DNA of 64,000 nucleotides from contig NZ_CP121647.1 in the NCBI RefSeq assembly GCF_029714305.1, positions 496,001-560,000 on the forward strand, written 5' to 3'. The notes under the pieces were generated by a model. The model was not told the DNA's origin, searched no databases, and saw only the letters and a program-made list of their open reading frames with translations. Shown here piece after piece: positions 26,425-36,122 of the stretch. Position numbers and translations under genes: made by a program. How positions within the stretch are numbered: position 1 is the stretch's first letter; each line of letters begins with the position of its first letter. Origin of the DNA: Bradyrhizobium sp. CB3481. GTDB taxonomy: Bacteria > Pseudomonadota > Alphaproteobacteria > Rhizobiales > Xanthobacteraceae.

Positions 26425-28464
26425 ATGCGATTTCTGAAGCGTAGCGGCGGCGCGTCTTTCAGGCTCCCAGCGCTGCGGTTCCGCGCCAAGATCATGCTCG
26501 GCTTTGCCGTCGTGCTGGCGATTTCGGCCGCCAGCATGGGCTTTGCCTATCTCGGGTTCGAGCGTACCTCCGGCGTCGTGGAGTCCTACCGGCGCGGCGT
26601 ACAGGAAGCCGACCTGTCGCGCGACATCGACCGCGAGCTGCTGTCCTATCGATTGTTGGCGCGCTATTTCGTCGTGACCGGCAAGGAAGAGGATGGCAAG
26701 GCCGCGCTGGAGGCGGAAGCCCGCCTCAAGGATGCGATCCTGGCCTCGATGAAGGGGACCACCGATCCGGCGCGGCTGGAGCAGCTCGCCAAGCTGGAGC
26801 GGGAATTCCGCACCTTTACCAAGATTTTCGCCGACATGCTCAAGGTCAAGGACGAGAGCGCACGCATCGCGCAGAACCAGCTTGGGCGCACCGGCAACTC
26901 GCTGCGCTACAAGCTCGACGATCTCCCGAGCAATGCCGAGGACGACGAGATGCCGGTGATCACGCTTGGCGCCAAGAAGGTGACGGAGCAGTTCCAGGCG
27001 GTCATCGCGCTTGCCAATACGTTCGTGGTCAATTCCGACCAAACGGTCGCCAACAGCGCGCTGGCGCGCCTGAAATTCGTCGAAAATGCCCTGAAGGCGA
27101 TCTCGACAACCAACGCAAAAATCCTTGATGGCATCAAGGAAGTTGCCGGCCTGCTGGAGGAATACCGCACGTCGCTTGCCAAGCTGATCGGCAATGCCAA
27201 GGAGATCGACGGGCTGATCCAGGAAATGACGGAGACCGCGGCCGAGATCAACAAGGCCTCGGCCGTGATGAAATCTGCCCTGCTCGCCGATCAGAAGCGG
27301 CTTGAGGCGGAATCGGATGCGACCATCGGCGAGACCGAGCGGCTGATCGCGATCCTCGCCGCGGGCGGCTTCCTGCTCGGCTGCATCTGGGCGTTCCTGC
27401 TCGGCACCGGCATTTCCAGGCCGATGACGGCGATGTGCAACGCGATGCGCAAGCTCGCCGCCGGCGATTTCGAGGTCGTGCTGCCCGGCCTTGGCCGAAG
27501 GGACGAGCTGGGCGAGATGGCGGGCGCCGTCGAGGAATTCAAGGTGCAGGCGATCGCCCGTGCCGAGCGCGACGCGGCCGCCCAGGAAGCGCAGAACAAG
27601 GCGGCGAGCGCCGCGCGCCGCGCCGAGCTCATTCGCTTCGCCGACGAGTTCGAAGCCGCAGTCGGCGCCATCGTCGCCAACGTTTCATCTTCCGCCGTGC
27701 AGCTCGAAGCCGCGGCCGATACGCTGACGCGGACGGCGGAAACCACGCAAAATCTTTCGAGCCAGGTCGCCGGCGCCTCGGAAGAAGCCTCCAGCAACAT
27801 GCAGTCGGTGGCCTCGGCGACCGAGGAATTGTCGAGTTCGGTCGACGAGATCGGGCGGCGCGTCAAGGAATCCAGCGAGATCGCGGACGCGGCCGTCCGG
27901 CAGGCCGAGCAGACCGACGGGCGGATCGGCAAGCTGTCGCGCGCCGCGCAGGAGATCGGCGACGTGGTCAAGCTGATCACCGCGATCGCCGAGCAGACCA
28001 ACCTCTTGGCGCTGAACGCCACCATCGAAGCGGCGCGCGCCGGCGATGCCGGTCGCGGCTTTGCCGTGGTCGCGTCCGAAGTCAAATCGCTGGCCAGCCA
28101 GACCGCGAAGGCGACCGACGAGATTTCCAATCACATCGCGGGCATGCAGGGCGCGACGCAGGAATCGGTCGCCGCGATCAAGGAGATCGGCGGCACGATC
28201 GGAAAGATCTCCGACATCGCTGCGACGATTGCCAGCTCCGTCGAGCAGCAGAGCCTGGCGACGCAGGAGATCGCGCGCAGCGTCCAAAACGTGGCGCAAG
28301 GCACGCAGGAGGCCGCCAGCAATGTCATGCAGGTCAACCGCGGCGCGACCGAAACCGGCTCGGCGTCCGAGGAAGTGCTGAACTCGGCGCGCACATTGTC
28401 GAGCGAAAGCGCCCGCCTGCGCGAGGAGCTCGACCGCTTCATGGCGAATATCAGGGCGGCGTAG
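26425..28464 (+). CDS. Methyl-accepting chemotaxis protein
   Basis: A 679-residue chemoreceptor. TM1 is near residues 22-43, followed by a helical periplasmic ligand domain of about 260 residues. TM2 ([18 protein letters not shown]) is near 306-325, HAMP near 328-380, and the cytoplasmic signalling domain runs to the end. The hairpin tip [20 protein letters not shown] is complete. There is no C-terminal CheR/CheB-binding pentapeptide. The ATG at 26425 is chosen for the GGGGGGTG just ahead; an ATG at 26407 is possible. No che genes are nearby. Confidence 0.93.
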   Translation: MRFLKRSGGASFRLPALRFRAKIMLGFAVVLAISAASMGFAYLGFERTSGVVESYRRGVQEADLSRDIDRELLSYRLLARYFVVTGKEEDGKAALEAEARLKDAILASMKGTTDPARLEQLAKLEREFRTFTKIFADMLKVKDESARIAQNQLGRTGNSLRYKLDDLPSNAEDDEMPVITLGAKKVTEQFQAVIALANTFVVNSDQTVANSALARLKFVENALKAISTTNAKILDGIKEVAGLLEEYRTSLAKLIGNAKEIDGLIQEMTETAAEINKASAVMKSALLADQKRLEAESDATIGETERLIAILAAGGFLLGCIWAFLLGTGISRPMTAMCNAMRKLAAGDFEVVLPGLGRRDELGEMAGAVEEFKVQAIARAERDAAAQEAQNKAASAARRAELIRFADEFEAAVGAIVANVSSSAVQLEAAADTLTRTAETTQNLSSQVAGASEEASSNMQSVASATEELSSSVDEIGRRVKESSEIADAAVRQAEQTDGRIGKLSRAAQEIGDVVKLITAIAEQTNLLALNATIEAARAGDAGRGFAVVASEVKSLASQTAKATDEISNHIAGMQGATQESVAAIKEIGGTIGKISDIAATIASSVEQQSLATQEIARSVQNVAQGTQEAASNVMQVNRGATETGSASEEVLNSARTLSSESARLREELDRFMANIRAA

Positions 28465-28465
28465 C

Positions 28466-28583
28466 CGTCGCCCCTGCGAACGCAGGGGCCCATAACCACC
28501 GCTGAGCGTTGTTGACGTGCAACTGGCCGCGTGCCTCTTGCGAGGGTCGCGGCGTATGGGTCCCTGCGTTCGCAGGGACGACG
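28466..28583. repeat. Palindromic intergenic repeat, family E
   Basis: Inverted arms CGTCGCCCCTGCGAACGCAGGG and CCCTGCGTTCGCAGGGACGACG flank about 75 bp between convergent genes. It may aid transcription termination of both. Confidence 0.75.
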
Positions 28584-28586
28584 AAG

Positions 28587-28940
28587 TCACTCCCGCCCGA
28601 ACTGATGCTTCAATTCCAGCTTCGCCCGCTCCAGCCGCGCGCGCTGCGTTTTCGGCAAGGTCTTGCCGGCGCGGTTGATGTAGAAGGTCAGCATCGACAA
28701 TGCGGATCGGTACGCGCCCGACTTGCGGCGCGAACTGTGCTCGGCGGAGCGCTTCAGCGATGCGGCGATCTTTTTCGCGCTGGTCTGCTTGAAGACGCCG
28801 CGCTTGAGATCGAGCGCGTCGCTCCCCTCGGTCACGCGCTGCGACCATCGCTTCGGCGATGATTTCTTCGCCTTGGTGGTGCGGCTGCTCTTTCGGGCCG
28901 CGGTCTTCCGCGGCTGTGTCTTTTTTCGACGTTCGGCCAT
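28587..28940 (-). CDS. DUF3175 domain protein
   Basis: A 117-residue, strongly basic protein. The first 30 residues are Lys/Arg-rich and disordered; the rest is the DUF3175 domain (KRWSQRVTEGSDALDL, KKIAASLKRSAE, YRSALSMLTFYINRAGKTLP). The start at 28940 has GGAG eight bases ahead. Nucleic-acid binding is suggested only by charge. It stands alone between repeats. Confidence 0.85.
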   Translation of the reverse strand: MAERRKKTQPRKTAARKSSRTTKAKKSSPKRWSQRVTEGSDALDLKRGVFKQTSAKKIAASLKRSAEHSSRRKSGAYRSALSMLTFYINRAGKTLPKTQRARLERAKLELKHQFGRE

Positions 28941-29406
28941 GATCGGCTCCATTGCTATTGTGCCGAGAACAGCCGCGTCGTCGCTCGGTTCCTCGCGAGA
29001 TGCAGTTCGTAGCGTAGGCAGAGGAGCGCCGGCGACGTGCCCACAATGCATCACTGAATGCACTGTCATCGTCCGCGAAAGCGGACGATCCAGTATTCCA
29101 GAGACGCCAATGATCGAACCGATAAGCCGCGGCGTACTGGATCCCCGCCTTCGCGGGGATGACAGTCGAGGGATTCGGCGCAACCGCAGCCTCACTTCAA
29201 GCGCAGAGGCTGCATGCGTGCATCATTAGCCATGCAATTTAACAGTCCCGCTACCCCCGGAACATCGCCCCCAGAATGGCGTTATCTCCGTCGCGGGCAT
29301 CATGTTTGCCGCAATTGAGCGTGAAAACCCTGGGGCTGGGGCGTTCCGGGGTGTTTTTCGTTGGTCCAATCCGATGGGAGCGAGAGCAATACGGCATGGT
29401 GCGGCG
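28941..29406. other. Intergenic region, 466 bp
   Basis: Holds a palindromic repeat (29064-29164) and the leader of the MFS gene. Longer in-frame starts for the MFS protein exist at 29302 and 29374 but are not backed by ribosome sites. Nothing else is recognisable. Confidence 0.5.
29064..29164. repeat. Palindromic intergenic repeat, family F
   Basis: Inverted arms TGTCATCGTCCGCGAAAGCGG / CCGCCTTCGCGGGGATGACA and internal ATCCAGTATTCCAGAG. A standard dispersed hairpin repeat. Confidence 0.7.
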
Positions 29407-30900
29407 GTGAATGAGACTGCCCCCTTTTCCGTGACTGCGCAGCAGGGTCGCGACGGCGTCGTCGAGACCTCGATCGACCGCGTCGTCGAGACCTCGATAC
29501 CGGCGCGGCTCGATTGCCTGCGTTGGGGCGGGTTTCATACCCGCGTCGTAGCCGCGCTCGGCATCACCTGGATCCTGGATGGGCTGGAAGTCACGCTGGC
29601 CGGCGCCTTGTCCGGCGCGCTGAAGGAAAGCCCGACGCTGCAATTTTCCAATTTCGATGTCGGCCTCGCCAACAGCGCCTATCTTGCCGGCGCCGTGCTC
29701 GGCGCGCTCGGTTTCGGCTGGCTGACGGACCGGATCGGGCGCAAGAAACTGTTCTTCATTACGCTGGCGCTCTATCTCACCGCGACCGCCGCCACCGCGC
29801 TGTCGTGGAGTGTCGCAAGCTACGCACTGTTCCGCTTCCTCACCGGGGCGGGCATCGGCGGCGAATACACCGCGATCAATTCGACGATTCAGGAACTGGT
29901 GCCGGCGCGCTATCGCGGCTGGACCGATCTTGTCATCAACGGCAGCTTCTGGATTGGCGCGGCGATCGGTGCGGTCGCCGCCATCGTGCTGCTCGATCCC
30001 AAGGTGCTTGCGCCTGACCTGGGCTGGCGGCTGGCCTATTTCATCGGTGCGGCGCTCGGGCTGATCGTGTTCGTGATGCGGATGTGGATTCCGGAAAGCC
30101 CGCGCTGGCTGATGATCCATGGCCGGCCGGAGGAAGCGCATGCCATCGTCGACGATATCGAGCGTGCCTCGATACGCCATCCCGATCATGCGGCCGACGA
30201 GGTATTCCCGAAGATCCGGTTGCGGATGCGCAGCCACACGCCGCTGGGCGAGGTGGCGCACACGCTGTTCACGACCTACCGGCAGCGTTCGCTGGTCGGC
30301 CTAGTGCTAATGGCCTCGCAGGCGTTCTTCTACAACGCGATCTTCTTCACCTTTGCGCTGGTGCTGACCGATTTCTTCGGCATCCCGGCGAACGATGTCG
30401 GCTGGTACATCCTTCCCTTTGCGGCGGGCAACTTCCTTGGGCCGCTGCTGCTCGGCCGCCTGTTCGACACGCTCGGCCGCCGCGCGATGATCGCGACCAC
30501 CTATGGCATGTCGGGCGTGCTGTTGGCGCTATCGGGCTACCTGTTCTCGATCGGCGTCCTGAGCGCGCAGACCCAGACGATTGCCTGGATGGTGATCTTC
30601 TTCTTTGCCTCGCCGGCGGCGAGTGCGGCCTATCTTACCGTCAGCGAGAACTTTCCGCTGGAGGTGCGCGCGCTTGCGATTGCGCTGTTCTACGCGATCG
30701 GCACCGGCATTGGCGGCGTGGCGGGACCTGCGCTGTTCGGCGCGCTGGTCGATACCGGATCGCGCAACAGCGTTTTCGCCGGCTACCTGTTGGGGTCGGC
30801 ATTGATGATCGTGGCCGCCGCGGTGGCGTGGCGGTATGCCGTTGCGGCCGAGCGCAAATCGCTCGAATCTGTCGCACGGCCACTCGCATGTGTGGAGTAG
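29407..30900 (+). CDS. MFS transporter
   Basis: About 497 residues from the GTG at 29407, with 12 predicted membrane segments and a cytoplasmic N-terminus of about 45 residues. The loop 2-3 motif (GWLTDRIGRKK) and its repeat in the second half (LGRLFDTLGRRAMI) mark the metabolite:H+ symporter class, and FRFLTGAGIGGEYTAINS is typical of that group. The N-terminus holds an in-frame 24-bp tandem duplication (VVETSI twice). It is 6 bp ahead of otsB, so they are probably one operon. The start is uncertain (29302 or 29374 also possible). Substrate is unknown. Confidence 0.85.
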   Translation: MNETAPFSVTAQQGRDGVVETSIDRVVETSIPARLDCLRWGGFHTRVVAALGITWILDGLEVTLAGALSGALKESPTLQFSNFDVGLANSAYLAGAVLGALGFGWLTDRIGRKKLFFITLALYLTATAATALSWSVASYALFRFLTGAGIGGEYTAINSTIQELVPARYRGWTDLVINGSFWIGAAIGAVAAIVLLDPKVLAPDLGWRLAYFIGAALGLIVFVMRMWIPESPRWLMIHGRPEEAHAIVDDIERASIRHPDHAADEVFPKIRLRMRSHTPLGEVAHTLFTTYRQRSLVGLVLMASQAFFYNAIFFTFALVLTDFFGIPANDVGWYILPFAAGNFLGPLLLGRLFDTLGRRAMIATTYGMSGVLLALSGYLFSIGVLSAQTQTIAWMVIFFFASPAASAAYLTVSENFPLEVRALAIALFYAIGTGIGGVAGPALFGALVDTGSRNSVFAGYLLGSALMIVAAAVAWRYAVAAERKSLESVARPLACVE

Positions 30901-30906
30901 GATAAG

Positions 30907-31752
30907 ATGGACGACATGAAGCAGGATCTGCTGGAAATGCCTTTGGAAGATGATATCGCCCGCGAAGACGAGGCTACGCCCGAAACCGTGCCGGTGCCGG
31001 CTTCGCTGGTGCCGCATTTGAGCGAGTCGGCGATTCTGCTCGATATCGACGGCACGCTGCTCGACTTGATGCCGACGCCACGTGAGGTCTGGGTGCCGCC
31101 GGGCCTGTCGAAGACGCTGAACCGTCTGCTGCGGCGGACCAACGGCGCGCTGGCGCTGGTTAGCGGGCGCTCGATCAACGACATCGACCTGATCTTTGCG
31201 CCCGACGTGTTTCCGGCGGTCGGCGGCCATGGCGCCGAGATGCGGCTCGAGATGGACAGCGAATCCGTGGACGCCCATGCGCCGCCACTGGACAAGGAAT
31301 TGAAGCGGCGCCTGGCGGCGATCGCGAAACTGAGCCCGGGAATATTGCTGGAGGACAAGGGCTATTCGCTGGCGCTGCACTACCGCCTCGCGCCGCATGC
31401 CGAAAAAGCGATCTATGCTGCGGTATCGCTGATCCGCGCCGATCTTCCCAATGCGCCGATCGAGGTGCTGCCCGGCAAATGCGTCTGCGAGATCAAGCAT
31501 TCCGGCTTCACCAAGGCGAGCGGCGTGCGCGAATTGATGACACGCGAGCCGTTCAGGGGACGCCGCCCGTTCTTCATCGGCGACGACGTCACTGATGAAA
31601 CCGTGTTTGCGATCATGCCCGATTTCGACGGCCTCTCGTTCTCGGTCGGCCGCCGCGCCAAGGGCGTCGCCGGGCATTTCGATTCACCGAGTGATGTCAG
31701 GGAATTCCTGACACACCTGCTTGACGACGAAAGGGACGCAGCACTGCCATAA
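30907..31752 (+). CDS. otsB: Trehalose-6-phosphate phosphatase
   Basis: A 281-residue HAD-type phosphatase. The catalytic motif I is AILLDIDGTLLDL (about residues 42-54), followed by the family SGR motif (ALVSGRSINDID), GGHGAEMR, and the Mg-binding FFIGDDVTDETVF. It removes phosphate from trehalose-6-phosphate made by otsA 196 bp downstream. The gap to the MFS gene is 6 bp. Together otsBA make trehalose, an osmoprotectant important under desiccation and in symbiosis. Confidence 0.95.
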   Translation: MDDMKQDLLEMPLEDDIAREDEATPETVPVPASLVPHLSESAILLDIDGTLLDLMPTPREVWVPPGLSKTLNRLLRRTNGALALVSGRSINDIDLIFAPDVFPAVGGHGAEMRLEMDSESVDAHAPPLDKELKRRLAAIAKLSPGILLEDKGYSLALHYRLAPHAEKAIYAAVSLIRADLPNAPIEVLPGKCVCEIKHSGFTKASGVRELMTREPFRGRRPFFIGDDVTDETVFAIMPDFDGLSFSVGRRAKGVAGHFDSPSDVREFLTHLLDDERDAALP

Positions 31753-31948
31753 TATTTTTCATCTCGACGGGTTTCGAACATAGATTCTCGCCGATGATGC
31801 CGAGGTTCGCGGCAAAATTTATTTTTCGTGAGTTCCGGTGAGTTCCCCTACGCCGCAGCCCGAATTTGGTTTCAATTCGTTGAAAGGGTGATCCGGAACC
31901 ATATTGATGAATGGCTGTTAATGCGGGCGTACCAACGGGAGGGGACCT

Positions 31949-33412
31949 TTGAACCTCGTCGTCGTTTCTAACCGCGTTTCGCGCGGAAAACCCAACGAAC
32001 CCATGACGGGGGGACTCGCGGCGGCGTTGTTGCCGATCGTCGAGAAATCGGGCGCCATCTGGGTTGGTTCCAGCGGCAGGGTTCGCGACGGGAACCTGAA
32101 GGAACCTTTCGCCGAAGTCGAAGCACTGGGTGCGGGCGCACTGGCGATGCTGGATCTGCCGGCGGCGCATTACGGCGGCTACTATGAAGGGTTTGCCAAT
32201 TCCGCGCTGTGGCCGGCGCTGCATTCGCGCGCCGATCTGATCCGCGCCTCGCAGGAGGATTACGTCAGCTATCGCGAAGTGAACGCCTTCATGGCGCGCG
32301 CGCTGCTGCGGTTCCGAAAAGCAGACTCCGCGTTCTGGGTTCAGGATTACCACTTCCTCGCGCTTGGCGCCGAGCTGCGCGATCTCGGCGTCACCGAGCC
32401 GGTCGGCTTCTTCCTGCACACGCCCTGGCCGTCACGCACGGTAATCTCGGGCGTGCCGCATCATCGCGAGCTGATCGAGGCGATGCTGGCCTATGATTTG
32501 ATCGGCTTCCAGACCGAGGAAGACTGCGAGAATTTCCTGTCTTACGCACAGGCGGATCTCGGCCTCGTGGTGCATGACGGCGTCGTCATTTCACGCCACG
32601 GCCGGACCCGCGCCGCGGTGTTTCCGATCGGCATCGACCCGCAGCAGTTCGCGCAGCTCGCGATGAAGGCATCGACGCATCCGGATGTCTCGCGCCTGCG
32701 CCGCAGCCTGAACGGCGAAAAGCTCGCGATCGGCGTCGACCGCCTGGATTATTCCAAGGGTCTGATCAACCGCATCAAGGCGTTCGACCGGATGTGGACG
32801 ATGCATCCGCAGCTCGCGCGCACCGCCTCGCTGCTGCAGATCGCCACGCCCTCGCGCGGCGGGATCGAGGCCTATGGCAATTTGCAGAGCGAGGTCGCCA
32901 AGCTCGTCACCGACGTCAACGGCATTCATGGCGAGGTCGACTGGACGCCGATCCGCTATCTCAACAAGGGCTACGGCCAGGCCGTGCTGGCCGGCCTCTA
33001 CCGTACCGCGCAGGTCGGCGTGGTGACGCCGCTGCAGGACGGCATGAACCTCGTCGCCAAGGAATATGTCGCCGCGCAAAATCCGGTCGATCCCGGCGTG
33101 CTGGTGCTGTCGAAATTCGCCGGCGCCGCCAACGAGCTCGACACCGCGCTGCTGGTCAACCCGCACGATATCGACGGCATGGCGCGCACCATCGCGATCG
33201 CGCTGTCGATGCCGCTGACCGAGCGGCGGATGCGCTGGGAAGCGATGATGGCGAAGCTGCGCGGCCATACGATCCAGCAATGGTTCGCCGATTTCACCGA
33301 AGCCTTGCGCGAATGCCAGCTCGACAAGGACGCGCTCGCGCCCGTCATCGTCGAGCCCGCCCGCTGGCCGCTGCGCTCCGCCGGCAACAGCAACACGGCG
33401 CGGTATCATTAG
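31949..33412 (+). CDS. otsA: Trehalose-6-phosphate synthase
   Basis: A 487-residue GT20 glycosyltransferase that joins UDP-glucose and glucose-6-phosphate. Visible landmarks are the N-terminal VSNRVSRG and GGLAAAL, the FFLHTPWPS motif, the GVDRLDYSKGL lysine/arginine motif and the VTPLQDGMNLVAKEY nucleotide-binding segment. The start codon is TTG at 31949 with a strong GGGAGGGGACC site, and no upstream ATG fits. It lies 196 bp after otsB, so it may have its own promoter. Confidence 0.95.
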   Translation: MNLVVVSNRVSRGKPNEPMTGGLAAALLPIVEKSGAIWVGSSGRVRDGNLKEPFAEVEALGAGALAMLDLPAAHYGGYYEGFANSALWPALHSRADLIRASQEDYVSYREVNAFMARALLRFRKADSAFWVQDYHFLALGAELRDLGVTEPVGFFLHTPWPSRTVISGVPHHRELIEAMLAYDLIGFQTEEDCENFLSYAQADLGLVVHDGVVISRHGRTRAAVFPIGIDPQQFAQLAMKASTHPDVSRLRRSLNGEKLAIGVDRLDYSKGLINRIKAFDRMWTMHPQLARTASLLQIATPSRGGIEAYGNLQSEVAKLVTDVNGIHGEVDWTPIRYLNKGYGQAVLAGLYRTAQVGVVTPLQDGMNLVAKEYVAAQNPVDPGVLVLSKFAGAANELDTALLVNPHDIDGMARTIAIALSMPLTERRMRWEAMMAKLRGHTIQQWFADFTEALRECQLDKDALAPVIVEPARWPLRSAGNSNTARYH

Positions 33413-33463
33413 CGTCGATGCTTCTCGTTCCTCATCCTGATAGGCTGTGAACGTATCCAGTTC

Positions 33464-33541
33464 CGTCATTGCGAGCGCAGCGAAGCAATCCATCTATCCC
33501 CGAGCCGAGACGTGGATTGCTTCGCTGCGCTCGCAATGACG
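33464..33541. repeat. REP-like palindromic repeat, family B copy 2
   Basis: A clean inverted repeat with CGTCATTGCGAGCGCAGCG at one end and CGCTGCGCTCGCAATGACG at the other, and inner GAAGCAATCCA / TGGATTGCTTC arms. Confidence 0.85.
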
Positions 33542-33556
33542 TGGATATATCTCTCC

Positions 33557-33653
33557 CGTCATCCTGAGGAGCCGCGAAGCGGCGTCTCGAAGGATGAAGG
33601 CCACCGGCCGGGCCTCATGGTTCGAGACGCGCTTCGCGCTCCTCACCATGAGG
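33557..33653. repeat. Palindromic repeat, family C copy 2
   Basis: Arms include CGTCATCCTGAGGAGC, GTCTCGAAGGATGAAGG, then ATGGTTCGAGACGCGC and CTCCTCACCATGAGG. It is related to 19032-19152 and immediately follows the family B element. Confidence 0.75.
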
Positions 33654-33667
33654 GACGCGCACCCCCC

Positions 33668-34012
33668 TCAATAACAATACGACACCCCATCCAGCACCGG
33701 GCAGCGCGCCTTGGCCGGCGCGCTCGGATTCTCCATCGGCACATAACCGCCCTTGCCGTTGCCGGCGAACACGCCGGGGCCGATCACGACGGAAGACTTG
33801 TTGCCGATGATGACGCTCGGATGCGGCGAGGCCAGCCGGGACTGCGTGCCGTCAGCCCAGACGATGGCGTCGTTGGAGAAGACGCCGCGGCGGCCGTCGT
33901 CGCAGGTCACGTCCACCCCCTGGCGGGTGCAGGACTGCGCCAGCACCGGGGCGGCCGTGCCGATGGCGAGCGCCGATAGCAGGACGGAGATTTGAAGCGT
34001 GCGCGTGATCAT
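33668..34012 (-). CDS. Small secreted hypothetical protein
   Basis: A 114-residue protein with a signal peptide (MITRTLQISVLLSALAIGTA, cleaved near VLAQ-S) and four cysteines that could form two disulfides (SCTRQGVDVTCDD near the start, CPVLDGVSYCY at the end). The middle is Gly/Ser-rich. The start at 34012 follows GGAGGA. No domain is recognised; periplasmic location is likely. Confidence 0.75.
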   Translation of the reverse strand: MITRTLQISVLLSALAIGTAAPVLAQSCTRQGVDVTCDDGRRGVFSNDAIVWADGTQSRLASPHPSVIIGNKSSVVIGPGVFAGNGKGGYVPMENPSAPAKARCPVLDGVSYCY

Positions 34013-34211
34013 CAAGCCGTCCTCCACCGTTAGGGCCGCCACTTATCATCGTCGATCGTGGCCGGATTTCGGTTCAAGGCCCGGCAAAGCGCAAAATATT
34101 GCGTTCGGGCGGTCAAAATTACCAAACGAATTCAACGAATTGGGGAAATTTTAGCCACCGTGCCCGGCCTGACTTGCAAAATCACTCCTGCCCCTTCAAG
34201 AGAGGGCCTCC

Positions 34212-34301
34212 GGAGAGATGGCCGAGTGGCTTAAGGCGCACGCTTGGAAAGCGTGTGTGCGGGAAACCGTACCGTGGGTTCGAATCCCACTCTCTCCGCC
34301 A
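34212..34301 (+). tRNA. tRNA-Ser(GGA)
   Basis: A 90-base class II tRNA. The acceptor stem GGAGAGA pairs with TCTCTCC, and the 3' CCA is encoded. The anticodon loop TTGGAAA carries GGA at 34246-34248, reading UCC and UCU serine codons. The long variable arm (GTGTGCGGGAAACCGTAC) and the T loop GGTTCGAATCC are typical of tRNA-Ser. Confidence 0.97.
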
Positions 34302-34613
34302 TGGATGCCGCCTATCAAACTGGTCGGCATGTTTGCCGGGTTTGCAGCGTTCTACGGATTGCTCGGCTGGGGCATCCGACACGCACTGGTCCGGTGAGCA
34401 GGTATTGTCGGCTAGCGGGAAGCAGATAGCCACCGCCCAGATTATCGCTGCGGCATCCCTTTCCTGGGCCACCAGCTAACTAGATATCGTCGCGACACCC
34501 CACACACCAAGAGCCAACGTCCCGCGCCGGCCACGTGATTGAGGAAAAGAAGGAAAAACAAGAGACCGCCCGAAGGCGGTCTCTTTAACTCTGACAAAGG
34601 CCGCGTGCTGGAT
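34302..34613. other. Spacer after tRNA-Ser, 312 bp
   Basis: Contains a 30-codon hydrophobic frame (34305-34397) that begins four bases past the tRNA and lacks a ribosome site; it may be a membrane-protein remnant. A strong bidirectional hairpin is at 34561-34584. The base composition falls from here toward the PEP-CTERM gene. Confidence 0.4.
34561..34584 (-). terminator. Rho-independent terminator for the PEP-CTERM gene
   Basis: A perfect 10-bp stem (AGAGACCGCC / GGCGGTCTCT) with a four-base loop lies 29 bases after the PEP-CTERM stop. On the minus strand it is followed by TGTTTTTCC; on the plus strand by TTTAA. Confidence 0.8.
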
Positions 34614-35330
34614 TTAAGAGGCAATAAAAGACGGCTGTTTGCGCCGGCGATAGGCTAAGTAACCGACACCGGCGAAGCCCAAGATCATCATTGCCCATGT
34701 TGAGGGTTCCGGCACTGCGCCCGTTACAACACCGGTGTTCGTCCATGAGGTGAACAGGTCAGGTGCGATGTAGGGTGCAATGACTGTGCCCTGACCGAAC
34801 GTGCCGTTGACTTCAAGAAAATCCTTACCGGTGATGCCCGTATTCACGAGTACAGAGTAGACATCAAACGATGCCGGGGTGCTGCCAAACTGAGCGTTGA
34901 AAGCAGATGAAAGGTTGCTCCAGTTAATCGAATTGTTGCCGGAGTTCAAACCGACCAAAGTGTACAGGTCAGGTGAGGAGCTAGTGAAGTTCAATGTCGT
35001 ATCGGTGACCGCGCCAAATGTGACCGCAGTAGTTGCTCCGACCACACCGCCATTGCTGACTGCGGTGAGAGAAATTGAATTTATCACCGGCGCTGCACCT
35101 GCTGAAAGGAAGTACAGTGTCGTAGGACCAGCAGCGCTTTGTCCTGACACGTTATCGACGAAAAACTGCGTGGACGAGCTAAGGAAAGCTGGGTCTTGGA
35201 GCGGATTATCTGCCGTTCCAGAGTTACTTAAATGCAGTACCGTTGCTGCCTGCGCAGGCAGTGTCAAAGCCGAGTAAAACACCGCGGTAGATACTAAAAT
35301 TCCCCTTAATGTTAAGCGAGTTCCAAGCAT
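34614..35330 (-). CDS. PEP-CTERM sorting domain protein
   Basis: A 238-residue exported protein. A signal peptide (about residues 1-28, ending LPAQA) precedes a Ser/Thr/Asn-rich beta domain without cysteines. The C-terminus is a complete PEP-CTERM tripartite signal: VPEPSTWAMM, a hydrophobic helix, then RRRK. Such proteins are cut by an exosortase (EpsH/Xrt) and often go to the cell surface or extracellular polysaccharide; no exosortase gene is in the window. The gene is visibly more AT-rich than its neighbours. The ATG at 35330 has GGAG eight bases ahead; the longer frame upstream has no such site. Confidence 0.88.
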   Translation of the reverse strand: MLGTRLTLRGILVSTAVFYSALTLPAQAATVLHLSNSGTADNPLQDPAFLSSSTQFFVDNVSGQSAAGPTTLYFLSAGAAPVINSISLTAVSNGGVVGATTAVTFGAVTDTTLNFTSSSPDLYTLVGLNSGNNSINWSNLSSAFNAQFGSTPASFDVYSVLVNTGITGKDFLEVNGTFGQGTVIAPYIAPDLFTSWTNTGVVTGAVPEPSTWAMMILGFAGVGYLAYRRRKQPSFIAS

Positions 35331-35930
35331 GACAATTACTCCAATACATATATTGCCACTGCCCCCCTTTTTAATTTGTAACAAAAATTTAATGGCTAGT
35401 AAATGTGTTATCACGGGCCAGGGATTAAATGGAGCTGCCGGGGAACTAAGCGGAGCGCGTTTGCGGGCCGATGGCTCGATAACGGCTGCCTCAGCTAGGC
35501 GGAACCATTTTCGGAAGCCTTTTGACCTCGATCGGGAGCTCTTCTAAGGGCCGCGCCGTCCAGATCGGTTTGAGCTCCCATCGCGGCCTTCGAAGCTTCG
35601 TTCTCATCGCTACCTCACCAAAAACCGTGCCAAATGGTGCGTCGCAGGGCTCGAAATCTACTGTCCCGACGGCGCCTTGTCTCAGACTGAGCACTGAAAT
35701 CCCAGTCGCCGGACGAGGTGCAATGCCTATGCCACAGTGGCCGCCGATTCACGCTGGCAGGCATACCTCCGTAGTATTACGGGAGATCAAGTGGCCCAGT
35801 GATAGACCGATAGAGGTTCGTTTCTTGCTCAACTCCATGCATATCAATACTTGAAATATTCGCGATCAGCCCGGGCGTCGCGGGCGGGCTTTTCGCTTAG
35901 AGAGGCGGCCCTGCCGCCAACGTGGTTCAT
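35331..35930. other. Gene-free AT-richer region, 600 bp
   Basis: Holds the promoter of the PEP-CTERM gene and a run of short overlapping frames without ribosome sites or recognisable products. A weak plus-strand terminator-like hairpin is at 35868-35893. The composition is mixed, as expected of decayed genes. Confidence 0.45.
35868..35893 (+). terminator. Possible terminator hairpin
   Basis: AGCCCG and CGGGCT arms separated by 11 bases, followed by TTTTCG on the plus strand. No plus-strand gene clearly ends just before it. Confidence 0.35.
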
Positions 35931-36122
35931 TTAACCGAGAATCTCCTTGGCCTTGATGCCGCGCAAGGCCTCGACGCAGTCAGCTACCAAATGCAAGAAC
36001 TCTTGGCGCTTTATGCTTTTCACCTGACGCCCTTCCATGTTGATGAGAATGAACCTCGCCATTTCGTAGGCGACTTCAAATTGCGATTTGCCGGTAACCT
36101 GAAGGTCGTTCCTTTCAGCCAT
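35931..36122 (-). CDS. Small hypothetical protein, 63 residues
   Basis: A short frame with a good GGGAGAG ribosome site before the ATG at 36122. It is predicted mainly helical, with a middle segment YEMARFILINMEGRQVK and a C-terminal KAKEILG tail. No cofactor or membrane motif. The ribosome site and the coherent helical sequence support it as real. Function unknown. Confidence 0.5.
   Translation of the reverse strand: MAERNDLQVTGKSQFEVAYEMARFILINMEGRQVKSIKRQEFLHLVADCVEALRGIKAKEILG

Noticed and set aside
34305..34397. 30-codon hydrophobic frame after tRNA-Ser
   Set aside because: It begins four bases past the tRNA, has no ribosome site, and I cannot support it as a gene; noted only as a possible remnant.
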